From contig CAUDAE010000016.1 of NCBI GenBank assembly GCA_958447445.1, positions 1 to 22,115 on the forward strand: a DNA stretch of 22,115 nucleotides, read 5' to 3'. Below are positions 6,639 through 13,833 of this stretch, piece by piece. The position numbers and the translations under genes are program-made. The notes below the pieces were generated by a model. That model searched no databases, was not told the DNA's origin, and was given only the letters and a program-made list of their open reading frames with translations. Position 1 is the stretch's first letter, and every line of letters starts with the position of its first letter. Source of the DNA: an uncultured Collinsella sp. (GTDB lineage Bacteria; Actinomycetota; Coriobacteriia; Coriobacteriales; Coriobacteriaceae).

Positions 6639-8339
6639 ATGCCAATGCTGCTGGATGAACCTCTTGGCCTTATCGTTGAGCGCCTTCGCAGGCGGGGGAC
6701 TGATGACGCATCGGTAGAAGTTAAAGCCTGCACGAATAAATTGAGCGCAGATGTATGGGAGACAGTGAGCGCTTTTGCGAACACTGCGGGTGGGCTCATT
6801 ATTTTGGGCCTAAACGAAGCCGAAGGATTTGTTCCTTCGGCTAACTTTGCTATCGATAGGGTGCGCGATCAGTTTGTTTCGGGTATCGGAGACGGAGGCT
6901 CAGCAGCAGTGGTGGCCCATGCGCCGCGGTACGAGCTTGATCGAGGCGAGGTCGACGGGCTCCAGGTGCTTCTGGTGCGTATCTTTGAACTTGAGCTTAA
7001 AGCGAAGCCTTGCTATATCGGCGCGCGCGGCGTACAGAACGGTAGCTACAAGCGCGTGGATGATAAAGATATCAAGATGTCACCCGCTGAGCTATATGAG
7101 CTGCAGAGTGCGTTGCTTCCGAGCGATGCAGACGGCACGGTGGTTTCGGAGGCAACGGTCGAGGATTTGGATCCAGATGTCGTGCGGTCTATTATCGCAA
7201 ATCGCCGGCTGCAGACCCCCCGCGTTTTGCGCGGGGCCGATACGCTGGAAAAGCAGCTGGTCAGACTCAATATCACTACAAAGGATGGTGCGGTGAAGCT
7301 CGCAGGGCTTCTGTCGGCGGGAATTTACCCCCAGCAGTTCTATCCCAAACTCATGATCGATGTCGCTGTCCATTCCGATGTGGAAAAATCTGCACCCGGG
7401 CAACCCCGGTTTATTGACCGCCAGTTGTGCGATGGCCCGATTCCGGCTTGCATCGAAGATGCCCTTGCCGCGATTGGACGGAACTTGCGCAAAGCGGCGA
7501 TAGTGCAAGGTGCTGGCAGAAGGGAGGATTGGGAAGTTCCCCAGGAGGTTTTGCGCGAGGCCTTGGCAAATGCCTGCATCCATCGAGAATATTCGCCCAT
7601 GTTTGTGGGGCAGGCCGTGAGTGTCGATATCTATCCAGACAGAATAGAGATCAAAAACCCCGGTGGGCTTTGGGGCGGAAAGACGGTGGACAATCTTGCA
7701 GACGGGGAATCGCGCTGCCGAAACCCAAAGCTCATGAGCCTAATGGGGGCGACGCCGTTAGAGCATGCCGAGGGGGCCGTTGCAGAAAGCCAGGGATCTG
7801 GTATCCCGGCTATGATTCGCGAGATGGAGTCTCGTTCGCTTGGAAGGCCGCAATTTATCGTTAAGGCCGATTCGTTTACGGTGCTGCTTTCCCGGCACGG
7901 GGCGGAGCTTGCTGAAAACCGCACGTGGATTCAGAGCCATGTGGGCACCGAGCTGACGGATCGCGAGGAAACATTGCTCATGTTTATGCGGGAGCATGGG
8001 TGCGTATGCGATGTTCAAAAAATACGAGAGGCCCTGAAGTGGGATTCGGATGACATTCGCCTGATCTGCGGGGATCTTGTCGATAAACATGTCCTGTCAA
8101 AATGTGGCAAAGACACGTTTGAGATTATCGATATGAGCAGAGAATCGTCAGCTTCGACAGCGGATAGGATCCTGGAAGCTCTCAGCGCCGAAGTGGATAT
8201 GACGGCGCGAGAAATAGCGGTTGCATCGGGGGTCAAAATTTCGTCCGTCCGCTACCATCTGCCAAAAATGGCGGATAAAGGACTCATCGAAGTAATGGGT
8301 TCGTCGACGAGCCGCAACCGCCGCTATCGGAAGAAGTAG
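6639..8339 (+). CDS. AlbA_2/Schlafen-type ATP-binding transcriptional regulator
   Basis: This 566-residue protein has three parts. Residues ~10-150 are an AlbA_2 (AAA_4/Schlafen-like) putative DNA-binding domain, with the typical SVEVKA, SAFANTAGGLIILGL and GSYKRVDD. Residues ~290-400 look like a GHKL-type ATP-binding domain, with EALANACIHREY (N-box N311), IEIKNPGGL (G1 region) and SQGSGIPAM. Residues ~505-566 are a winged helix (TAREIAVASGVKISSVRYHL, basic end RRYRKK). Such proteins are often regulators near defence or accessory genes; the target here is unknown. Translation starts at 6639 or the in-frame ATG at 6645; only a weak GAGACGG precedes it, overlapping the last operator copy. The operator array directly upstream suggests autoregulation. 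It is transcribed alone. Confidence 0.85.
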   Translation: MPMLLDEPLGLIVERLRRRGTDDASVEVKACTNKLSADVWETVSAFANTAGGLIILGLNEAEGFVPSANFAIDRVRDQFVSGIGDGGSAAVVAHAPRYELDRGEVDGLQVLLVRIFELELKAKPCYIGARGVQNGSYKRVDDKDIKMSPAELYELQSALLPSDADGTVVSEATVEDLDPDVVRSIIANRRLQTPRVLRGADTLEKQLVRLNITTKDGAVKLAGLLSAGIYPQQFYPKLMIDVAVHSDVEKSAPGQPRFIDRQLCDGPIPACIEDALAAIGRNLRKAAIVQGAGRREDWEVPQEVLREALANACIHREYSPMFVGQAVSVDIYPDRIEIKNPGGLWGGKTVDNLADGESRCRNPKLMSLMGATPLEHAEGAVAESQGSGIPAMIREMESRSLGRPQFIVKADSFTVLLSRHGAELAENRTWIQSHVGTELTDREETLLMFMREHGCVCDVQKIREALKWDSDDIRLICGDLVDKHVLSKCGKDTFEIIDMSRESSASTADRILEALSAEVDMTAREIAVASGVKISSVRYHLPKMADKGLIEVMGSSTSRNRRYRKK

Positions 8340-8410
8340 ATGCAGCCGAATTGCCCCTCTTGTGTCTCTCGAAGTTAGATGGGTGCTAGGGGGGCGACTG
8401 CCTCGCGATA

Positions 8411-8460
8411 TTTCCCCAGATAAAACCTGCCAAAACAAACCTGTCCCTTTTTGGCAGGTC
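8411..8460 (+). repeat. Dispersed hairpin repeat, family A, copy 2
   Basis: This copy has the most complete stem: AACCTGCCAAAA (8425-8436) pairs with TTTTGGCAGGT, around a loop containing ACCTGTCCC. It lies 72 bp after the AlbA-type gene and 28 bp before the two-hairpin element. A T-run exists inside the right arm but none follows the stem, so it is not a standard terminator. Confidence 0.85.
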
Positions 8461-8487
8461 AGTTAACGCAGTGCAGGTTGAGCATAT

Positions 8488-8635
8488 GCGAGCGAGCGGG
8501 CTCCGGGTGCGGCAAGGTGACGTGAAACAAGCGGGCGCTGACCTTTTGGTCGCGCCCGTGAAGTTGAACGTCAGATTGCCGTGCCCGGAGCCCGTGCAGC
8601 GCCGAGCAGTTGCGCCGTTTGTAAAACGGCGCAAC
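8488..8635. repeat. Two-hairpin structured repeat element, copy 1 (3' of larE)
   Basis: Long hairpin: CGGGCTCCGGG (8497-8507) pairs with 8584-8594, and a TG faces TG (two wobble pairs). CGGCAA (8510-8515) pairs with TTGCCG (8576-8581), and a GG/GA internal loop follows. TGACGT (8518-8523) pairs with ACGTCA (8568-8573). The apical stem is GCGGGCGC (8531-8538) with 8552-8559, plus GACC and GGTC closing a TTTT loop. A second hairpin follows: GTTGCGCCGTTT (8609-8620) with AAACGGCGCAAC (8624-8635), loop GTA. It ends at the base before the larE stop codon. A second copy at 18001-18141 keeps all stems with different outer-arm sequence. No T-tract follows on either strand. Confidence 0.8.
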
Positions 8636-9514
8636 CTACAGGTTCATGTTGCCGTGGATGTAGGGGGTGACCTCGGGGGAGATATGGTCGCAGCCCAGCT
8701 CGCGCAGCGCGGACTCGATAACGGCGGGCAGCGGGGTCTTGCCCTTGTCGTCGATGGCGGCACCGCCGAGGGCGGCAATCTTGGCAACATCTGCGGGTGC
8801 GGCCTCGATATGCATGCAGCCGCTGATCAAGCGCGCGCGTACCTGTGCCAGATCAAAATCGTGCAGGTAATCCTCGCAGGCGCGGATTAAATCGACCTTC
8901 TCGCGCGTAAGCTCCTCGCCCGTGGGAACGCGCGTGGCAAGACATGCTCCCGCCGGCAGGTTCCAAACGGGATAGCCCCATGCGCGCAGCAGCTCGCGCT
9001 CTTCGTCCTTGGTAAAGCCGACCTCCATAAGGGGTGAGCGTACGCCGAGCTCTTCTGCCGCACGCATGCCGGGGCGGTAGTCACCGCGATCGCTTGCATT
9101 GCTGCCATCGATGACGGTGGGAAAGCCGAGCGACTTGGCGTGGTTGACGATGGCGGTAAAGCCGGCGTGCTTGCAGTGGTAGCAGCGATTGGCATCGTTG
9201 CAGGCTACCTGGGGGAGCTGCAGCTGATCGACCGAAAGATTGAGCACGGGGAGCTTAAAATGCGGCCCCTCATTGGCCTGTCCATCAACGGACTGCTCAA
9301 ACGAAGCCTGTTCGGGCGTGCCGATGAGCGGCGTGGTGAGATGGACGAGAAGAGTATTGGTAGGCATGACGCGGGCGCATACGGCGGCCAAAAAGCTGCT
9401 GTCAACGCCGCCGGAAAACCCGATAGCCACGCGCCCGTATGCCAAAAGCAGCTGCTCGAGCGCCGATAGCTTGTCTTGAAGCTCCTCTGCGGGTGCCGTG
9501 GTGTCTAAAATCAT
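8636..9514 (-). CDS. larE: ATP-dependent sulfur transferase LarE family
   Basis: This 292-residue PP-loop enzyme has the ATP pyrophosphatase motif SGGVDSS (34-40), then ANRCYHCK (about 108-115), DGSNASDRGDYRPGMRAA (136-153) and WNLPAGACLATRVP (184-197). C191 matches the cysteine that LarE enzymes use as sulfur donor; extra cysteines at 111 and 114 are visible. LarE adenylates and thiolates pyridinium bis-carboxylate mononucleotide to make the nickel-pincer cofactor of lactate racemase LarA and related enzymes. No larA, larB or larC is in this window, so it is an orphan here; partners may lie elsewhere, or the protein may serve another thiolation. AAGGA eight bases before the ATG supports the start. 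Its stop codon abuts the two-hairpin repeat. Confidence 0.85.
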   Translation of the reverse strand: MILDTTAPAEELQDKLSALEQLLLAYGRVAIGFSGGVDSSFLAAVCARVMPTNTLLVHLTTPLIGTPEQASFEQSVDGQANEGPHFKLPVLNLSVDQLQLPQVACNDANRCYHCKHAGFTAIVNHAKSLGFPTVIDGSNASDRGDYRPGMRAAEELGVRSPLMEVGFTKDEERELLRAWGYPVWNLPAGACLATRVPTGEELTREKVDLIRACEDYLHDFDLAQVRARLISGCMHIEAAPADVAKIAALGGAAIDDKGKTPLPAVIESALRELGCDHISPEVTPYIHGNMNL

Positions 9515-9610
9515 GAAACGTTCCTTATCGTTGAGTACTCGATCGAAAACTATAATCCTAATGCGTTACTTGCCATAAGACTTCTATCTGTGTAACGAAA
9601 GTGCAATATG

Positions 9611-9627
9611 GTATATACGTTATATAC
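9611..9627. promoter_or_regulatory. Palindromic operator-like site between larE and the HAD gene
   Basis: GTATATA and TATATAC form a perfect 7-bp inverted repeat with a CGT spacer at 9611-9627. It sits about 60 bp before the HAD start codon and about 97 bp upstream of the divergent larE start. The size is typical of a dimeric repressor site; the AT-rich arms could also include a -10 element. Confidence 0.45.
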
Positions 9628-9687
9628 AAGTTGCCAAATGCGGTAGAGTTGCAGCAACGCGACAGCGAGAGTCGATGGGGGACCGAT

Positions 9688-10338
9688 ATGATCAAGGCTG
9701 TTATTTTTGACATGGATGGAACGCTGGTCGATACCGAGCGTTTGGGGATTAAGGCCTGGAAGGCAGGCGCCGCTGAGCTGGGGCTCGCGATTGATGAAGC
9801 GCTGATCCATCAGTTTATCGGCCGCACGCTGCCCGATGTTATGGACATCCTCGATAAGCATTATGGCAGCCACGAAACCACCGAGGCGATCTATCGTCGC
9901 CACAAGGAGATTCGCGACGAGATGGTCAAGACCGAACTGGAACTTAAGGCCGGCGCCGCCGAGTGCCTAGACGAGCTGCTAGCTGCGGGCTATCACGTGG
10001 GCCTAGCGACGTCGTCGCGCCTCGTTACGGCCGAGCGCAACCTTAAGATGGTCGGTCTTTTTGACAAGTTTGAAACGGTAACGTGTGGCGAGGACGTCGT
10101 GCACGGCAAGCCCGACCCCGAGATGTATCTGCTCGCCTGCGAGCGTGCGGGCTTTGCCCCCGAGGAGTGCGCCGTGGTCGAGGATTCGCGCAATGGTTGC
10201 GTCTCGGGCATCACGGCCGGCTGCCACGTCTTTGCCGTCCCCGATATTGTGCCGCTGCCGCAGGACGTGGTGGATGGCTGCGAGGCCGTGCTCGATACGT
10301 TGTTCGACCTGGCGGCGGCAATCAAGACTGTGCGCTAG
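9688..10338 (+). CDS. HAD-superfamily phosphatase, beta-phosphoglucomutase-like
   Basis: This 216-residue protein has all four HAD motifs. They are DMDGTLVDTE (nucleophile D8, acid D10), ATSS (107-110), the lysine in HGKPDPEMY (K141) and VVEDSRNG (E165, D166). The helical cap between motifs I and II places it in subfamily IA with phosphoglycolate phosphatases, 2-deoxyglucose-6-phosphatases and beta-phosphoglucomutases. It is a cytoplasmic Mg2+-dependent phosphatase or mutase of unknown substrate. The start at 9688 is preferred over the upstream in-frame start because MIKAVIFDMDGT is the standard N-terminus and GGGG precedes it at good spacing. It is monocistronic and converges on the LacI gene. 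Confidence 0.85.
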   Translation: MIKAVIFDMDGTLVDTERLGIKAWKAGAAELGLAIDEALIHQFIGRTLPDVMDILDKHYGSHETTEAIYRRHKEIRDEMVKTELELKAGAAECLDELLAAGYHVGLATSSRLVTAERNLKMVGLFDKFETVTCGEDVVHGKPDPEMYLLACERAGFAPEECAVVEDSRNGCVSGITAGCHVFAVPDIVPLPQDVVDGCEAVLDTLFDLAAAIKTVR

Positions 10339-10377
10339 AAAATTGCGGCGTTGAAACGAGCGATTGCTCACGTTTGC

Positions 10378-10425
10378 GCTTAAGCAAAAGGGGTCCGGCA
10401 ATGGTCGGGCCCCTTTTGCTTAAGC
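10378..10425. terminator. Strong bidirectional terminator between the HAD and LacI genes
   Basis: GCTTAAGCAAAAGGGG (10378-10393) is perfectly complementary to 10410-10425, a 16-bp stem extended inward by TCCGG with TCGGG. AAAA and TTTT runs are inside the arms, so each strand ends the GC-rich core with a T-run. It lies between convergent genes ending at 10338 and 10452. Confidence 0.85.
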
Positions 10426-10451
10426 GGCGACTTAGCATACTCGCGGGCGTG

Positions 10452-11561
10452 CTATAGATACGCACCGAGGTTGATGGCCGTGGCGTCGGTCTGGCTGCTT
10501 GCCTGGGTGCTGGCGCGTTCCAGTAGGAACGGACGTACCAGTTCTTGGCGGTTGATATCCTCGGCGGCGACTGCGGTGACGGTACGCACTGCGGAGCCGA
10601 CACGGATATGCTTGATCTTTGCCGGGGCCTTGTTCTCGATTTGCTCCATCAGCAGTTGGACACCCTTGCGGCCAATCTCGTAGCCCGGGGGCGCTACCGT
10701 AGTGAGCGGGACCGATCCGCTCCAAGCGAGCGGGTTGCCGTCGCATCCGGCCACGCGTACTTGCCCGGGGACAGAGATGCCCTTGTCGACCAGTGCCGAA
10801 ACGACGCCCGAGGCCAACACATCGGTCAGGCCGACGACAAAATCGGGACGTTCGTCCGCGGGGCGCTCGGCGATTTGGGCACCGATGCCGTAGCCGTCGG
10901 CAGCGGTATTCCATTCGCCGGCGTCGATGACTTCGATCTTGATATCGGGGTGCAGGGCGAGCGCCTTATGAATGCCAAGGACGCGCAGGGTGAGTTGCAT
11001 AAATGCTGCTCGGCCGACGACGACAATATGGTGCGCGCCGCGGGCGATGGCAAGTTCGGCAATGATGCGACCCTGGGCCTCGTTGTCGGCCGCTACGTAG
11101 TAGCCGGGCTCGGAGCAATGGATGTCCAGATGGACGATCGGCACGGGCATCTTGGTCATGGCGGGGTGCCAGTCGGGGGATGCCATGGGCTGAACCATGA
11201 CGCCGGACATCTGGGTGCCCATAAAGTAGCGCAGGTAATGGTCCTCGAGAATATCGTCGTTATCGGCGTTGGCGATGAGCAAGTCGTAGCCGTGCTTGCG
11301 GGCCTCGTTGTGGGCGCCGCTGGCGATTTGGAGCGAAAAGCCGTGATCGAGACGGGGGAGCACCAGGCCAAAGGACTTGGTGGCGCCGCCCGCGAGCTGA
11401 CGAGCGCTTTGGTTGGGCAGGTAGCCAAGGCGACTGATGGTCTCGTTGATGAGCTTGAGGGTCTCGGGGCGCAGCTTTTCGGGATGGTTGAGCGCGTTGG
11501 AAACCGTGCCCAGCGAAACCCCGGCCTCGCGCGCGACGTCGCTGATTTTTACCTTTGCCAT
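10452..11561 (-). CDS. LacI-family transcriptional regulator
   Basis: This 369-residue regulator opens with a LacI helix-turn-helix, VKISDVAREAGVSLGTVSNA, and the hinge LGYLPNQSARQLA. A periplasmic-binding-protein-like sensor domain follows (SFGLVLPRLDHGF, VVGLTDVLASGVVSALVDKG, VRVAGCDGNPLAW). The frame stays open upstream, but MAKVKISDV is the usual start and AAAGGGG lies five bases before it, so 11561 is chosen. It is about 30 residues longer than most LacI proteins because of a C-terminal tail (about 340-369). The effector and target are unknown. It faces away from glmS and has no sugar operon beside it in this window, so it may act elsewhere. Confidence 0.88.
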   Translation of the reverse strand: MAKVKISDVAREAGVSLGTVSNALNHPEKLRPETLKLINETISRLGYLPNQSARQLAGGATKSFGLVLPRLDHGFSLQIASGAHNEARKHGYDLLIANADNDDILEDHYLRYFMGTQMSGVMVQPMASPDWHPAMTKMPVPIVHLDIHCSEPGYYVAADNEAQGRIIAELAIARGAHHIVVVGRAAFMQLTLRVLGIHKALALHPDIKIEVIDAGEWNTAADGYGIGAQIAERPADERPDFVVGLTDVLASGVVSALVDKGISVPGQVRVAGCDGNPLAWSGSVPLTTVAPPGYEIGRKGVQLLMEQIENKAPAKIKHIRVGSAVRTVTAVAAEDINRQELVRPFLLERASTQASSQTDATAINLGAYL

Positions 11562-11596
11562 AGCGGCCCCTTTGATGCGTTTCAAGTACAAGCCAG

Positions 11597-11602
11597 ATTG
11601 TA
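11597..11602 (-). promoter_or_regulatory. Candidate -10 box of the LacI gene next to a repeat arm
   Basis: On the minus strand TACAAT reads at 11602-11597, about 36 bases before the start codon. The region where a -35 would lie falls inside repeat copy 3 (11611-11659), so that repeat forms part of the promoter. The -35 itself is not a good match. Confidence 0.4.
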
Positions 11603-11610
11603 GCATCCCA

Positions 11611-11659
11611 AACCTACCAAAAAGGGACAGGTTTATTTTGGCAGGTTTATCTGGGGAAA
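11611..11659 (-). repeat. Dispersed hairpin repeat, family A, copy 3 (inverted)
   Basis: This is the same element as at 6324, 8411 and 13784, on the opposite strand. Left arm ACCTGCCAAAA and right arm TTTTTGGTAGGT pair with one G-T wobble, and the loop core ACCTGTCCC is kept. It lies in the divergent region between the LacI gene and glmS, against the LacI promoter. Confidence 0.85.
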
Positions 11660-11675
11660 CGCCGTTGCCAGCGCG

Positions 11676-11710
11676 ACCACCACGAAGGGGGCAGGTACCT
11701 TTGTGGTGGT
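11676..11710. repeat. Hairpin with a GGGGCAGGT loop (possible family A relative)
   Basis: ACCACCACGAAGG (11676-11688) pairs with CCTTTGTGGTGGT (11698-11710), 13 bp with one G-T wobble, around the loop GGGCAGGTA. The loop resembles the GGGACAGGT core of family A read on the other strand, and the two elements are 16 bp apart. The arms are unrelated in sequence. No T-tract follows on either strand. Confidence 0.6.
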
Positions 11711-11737
11711 TTGGACCGGCTGGACGTGTGTGCATCG

Positions 11738-11763
11738 AGTGGTATCTAAGTTGAGATACCACT
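11738..11763. promoter_or_regulatory. Palindromic operator-like site upstream of glmS
   Basis: AGTGGTATCT (11738-11747) and AGATACCACT (11754-11763) are perfect 10-bp inverted arms with an AAGTTG spacer. A further TGGTAT half-site begins at 11766. A candidate -10, TACAAT, lies at 11793-11798, placing the palindrome near the -35 region or just upstream. The TGGTAT half-sites recall GntR-type NagR/DasR operators that control amino-sugar genes; this link is only by resemblance. Confidence 0.6.
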
Positions 11764-11872
11764 TCTGGTATATCAGCTTGCGTTTGCGTGAGTACAATAC
11801 TCGAACGTTATGCGTCTCAGCGCCCCCTGTGCGTGGACGTTTTGCAGTCAAGCGGACGAAGGGATTTATCCT

Positions 11873-13720
11873 ATGTGCGGAATTGTCGGCTACACCGGCT
11901 CTGATATTGCAAAGAACATCCTGGTCACGGGCCTCAAGCGTATGGAGTATCGCGGCTATGACTCCTCGGGCGTCGCGCTCGAGGTGGGCGAGGGCGCCGC
12001 GGCGCACCTCGATGTCATCCGCCGCGTGGGTAAGGTCGCGGGCTTGGAGAGCGAGCTTTCCAATATCGACAGCGACGCTACCTGCGGTATCGGCCACACC
12101 CGTTGGGCCACCCACGGCAAGCCCTCCGTCGTTAACGCTCACCCCCACACCAGCTGCGACGGTCGTATCGCCATCGTCCACAACGGCATCATCGAGAACT
12201 TCGCCGAGCTGCGCGAAGAGCTGGAGGGCCGCGGCCACCACTTTAAGAGCGAGACCGATACCGAGGTCTTCGCGCATCTGATCGAAGAGGCTTATGCCGA
12301 GACGCACGACCTGATGGCCTCCGTGCGCGAGGCTTGCACCCACGTGGTCGGTGCCTATGGTCTGGCCGCCGTGTGCGCTGACGAGCCCGGCGTGATCGCC
12401 GTGGCCCGCAAGGATTCCCCGATCGTGGTCGGCGCGGGCGAGACCGGCGCCTATGTCGCCTCCGACGTCATCGCGCTCATCGACGCAACCCGCGACGTCG
12501 TGGTGCTCGAGGACGGTCAGTTTGCCAAGCTCACGCCCGCAGGCGTCGAGTACACCGACGAGGCCGGCAACGTTATCGAGCCCAAGGTCACCCACATCGA
12601 CTGGGACCTGGACATGGCAGAAAAGGGCGGTTATCCCGACTTTATGCTCAAGGAGATTCACGAGCAGCCGCGCGTCGTGCGCGACACGCTGGTCGGTCGT
12701 ATGACGCCGGCCGGCGAGCTCGACATCGACGAGCTGGGCCTTTCGCTCGAGGAACTCAACGACATCGACCGCGTCTACGTGATCGCTTGCGGCACCAGCT
12801 ACCATGCCGGTCTCATTGCCAAGAACCTTATCGAGGGCTGGGCTCGCATCCCCACCGAGGTGGAGGCGGCCAGCGAATTCCGTTATCGCAACCCCATCAT
12901 TACGCCGACGACGCTCGTCGTTGCCGTGTCCCAGTCGGGCGAGACGGCCGATACCCTTGCTGCCATTCGCGATGCGCGCATCAAGGGTGCCAAGGTCTTC
13001 GGCATCACCAACGTGGTGGGCAGCCCCGTGGCGCGTGAGAGCGACGGCGTCATCTACACCAAGGCCAACAAGGAGATCGCGGTCGCCTCGACCAAGAGCT
13101 TCATCGGCCAGGTCGTGAGCCTTACGCTTTTGGCCCTGCTGCTGGCGCAGGTCAAGTACCGCTTGACCACCAAGCAGGCGCGCATGCTGTTCCGCGAGCT
13201 TTCCGATACGGCCGAGCAGATCCAGTGGATTTTGGATACCCAAACCGAGGCCGTGCATGAGGCCGCCCTGCTGTGCAAGGACGCGCAGTCGGCGCTGTTC
13301 GTGGGCCGTGGCATGGGTGCCGCTATTTCCTACGAGGGCGCGCTCAAGCTCAAGGAAGTCAGCTACCTGCACGCCGAGGCATATGCCGCCGGTGAGATGA
13401 AGCATGGCCCCATTGCCCTGATCGACCCGGGCTTCCCTGTCATCGCCGTGGCCACCAAGAGTGCCACCTACGACAAGACCGTGTCGAACCTTATGGAGTG
13501 CAAGGCGCGCGGTGCCAAGGTCATCGTCGTTGCCACCGAGGGCGACGAGGAGATCAACAAGATCGCCGACTGCATCATCCGCGTGCCGGCAGTCCGCGAC
13601 GTGTTCAGCCCCATCACGGCGAGCGTCCCGCTGCAGTTGCTCGCCCGCGAGGTAGCCATCCTGCGAGGTTGCGATGTCGATCAGCCCCGAAACCTCGCTA
13701 AGAGCGTGACCGTGGAATAG
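11873..13720 (+). CDS. glmS: Glutamine--fructose-6-phosphate aminotransferase (isomerizing)
   Basis: This 615-residue enzyme makes glucosamine 6-phosphate from fructose 6-phosphate and glutamine, the first step to UDP-GlcNAc for peptidoglycan. The mature N-terminus is CGIVGYTG, with C2 (C1 after Met removal) as glutaminase nucleophile. RMEYRGYDSSGVA, GIGHTRWATHGKPS and HPHTSCDGRIAIVHNG follow. Two SIS isomerase domains occupy about residues 290-605, with GTSYHAGLIAKNLIE, SQSGETADTLAAIRDA, STKSFIGQV and AEAYAAGEMKHGPIALID; the C-terminal KSVTVE is typical. Start 11873 is fixed by the need for Met-Cys. There is no room for, or trace of, a glmS ribozyme; control may instead use the upstream palindrome. 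Confidence 0.97.
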   Translation: MCGIVGYTGSDIAKNILVTGLKRMEYRGYDSSGVALEVGEGAAAHLDVIRRVGKVAGLESELSNIDSDATCGIGHTRWATHGKPSVVNAHPHTSCDGRIAIVHNGIIENFAELREELEGRGHHFKSETDTEVFAHLIEEAYAETHDLMASVREACTHVVGAYGLAAVCADEPGVIAVARKDSPIVVGAGETGAYVASDVIALIDATRDVVVLEDGQFAKLTPAGVEYTDEAGNVIEPKVTHIDWDLDMAEKGGYPDFMLKEIHEQPRVVRDTLVGRMTPAGELDIDELGLSLEELNDIDRVYVIACGTSYHAGLIAKNLIEGWARIPTEVEAASEFRYRNPIITPTTLVVAVSQSGETADTLAAIRDARIKGAKVFGITNVVGSPVARESDGVIYTKANKEIAVASTKSFIGQVVSLTLLALLLAQVKYRLTTKQARMLFRELSDTAEQIQWILDTQTEAVHEAALLCKDAQSALFVGRGMGAAISYEGALKLKEVSYLHAEAYAAGEMKHGPIALIDPGFPVIAVATKSATYDKTVSNLMECKARGAKVIVVATEGDEEINKIADCIIRVPAVRDVFSPITASVPLQLLAREVAILRGCDVDQPRNLAKSVTVE

Positions 13721-13743
13721 TTGGTTCCGCCGTCCTAGCGACC

Positions 13744-13777
13744 AAGGCCCGGCTCCGTTGCAGCGGAGCCGGGCCTT
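13744..13777 (+). terminator. Terminator-like hairpin after glmS
   Basis: AAGGCCCGGCTCCG (13744-13757) pairs perfectly with 13764-13777 around the loop TTGCAG. It is 24 bp after the glmS stop. The following TTGTTGCATTT is only moderately T-rich, so termination is likely but not textbook. Confidence 0.8.
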
Positions 13778-13783
13778 GTTGCA

Positions 13784-13833
13784 TTTGCCCAGATAAAACC
13801 TGCCAAAATGAACCTGTCCTTTTTTGGTAGGTT
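13784..13833 (+). repeat. Dispersed hairpin repeat, family A, copy 4
   Basis: Left arm AACCTGCCAAAA (13797-13808) and right arm TTTTGGTAGGTT (13822-13833) pair with one G-T wobble; the loop core is ACCTGTCCT. The right end overlaps the stop codon of the minus-strand GntR gene: its TAA is read from the terminal GTTA of the repeat (13832-13834). Confidence 0.85.

Noticed and set aside
8488..8635. Plain intrinsic terminator for larE.
   Set aside because: The hairpins are strong but no T-tract follows on either strand, and the compensatory changes between two copies indicate something more specific.
11690..11872. A glmS ribozyme or T-box in the glmS leader.
   Set aside because: If transcription begins after TACAAT at 11793-11798, the leader is only ~65 bases and lacks the ribozyme core; the palindrome lies upstream of it.
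11633..13405. A 590-codon minus-strand open frame opposite glmS.
   Set aside because: It is a shadow of glmS codon bias, and its composition (rich in Gly, His, Asp, Leu, Val) is typical of antisense frames.
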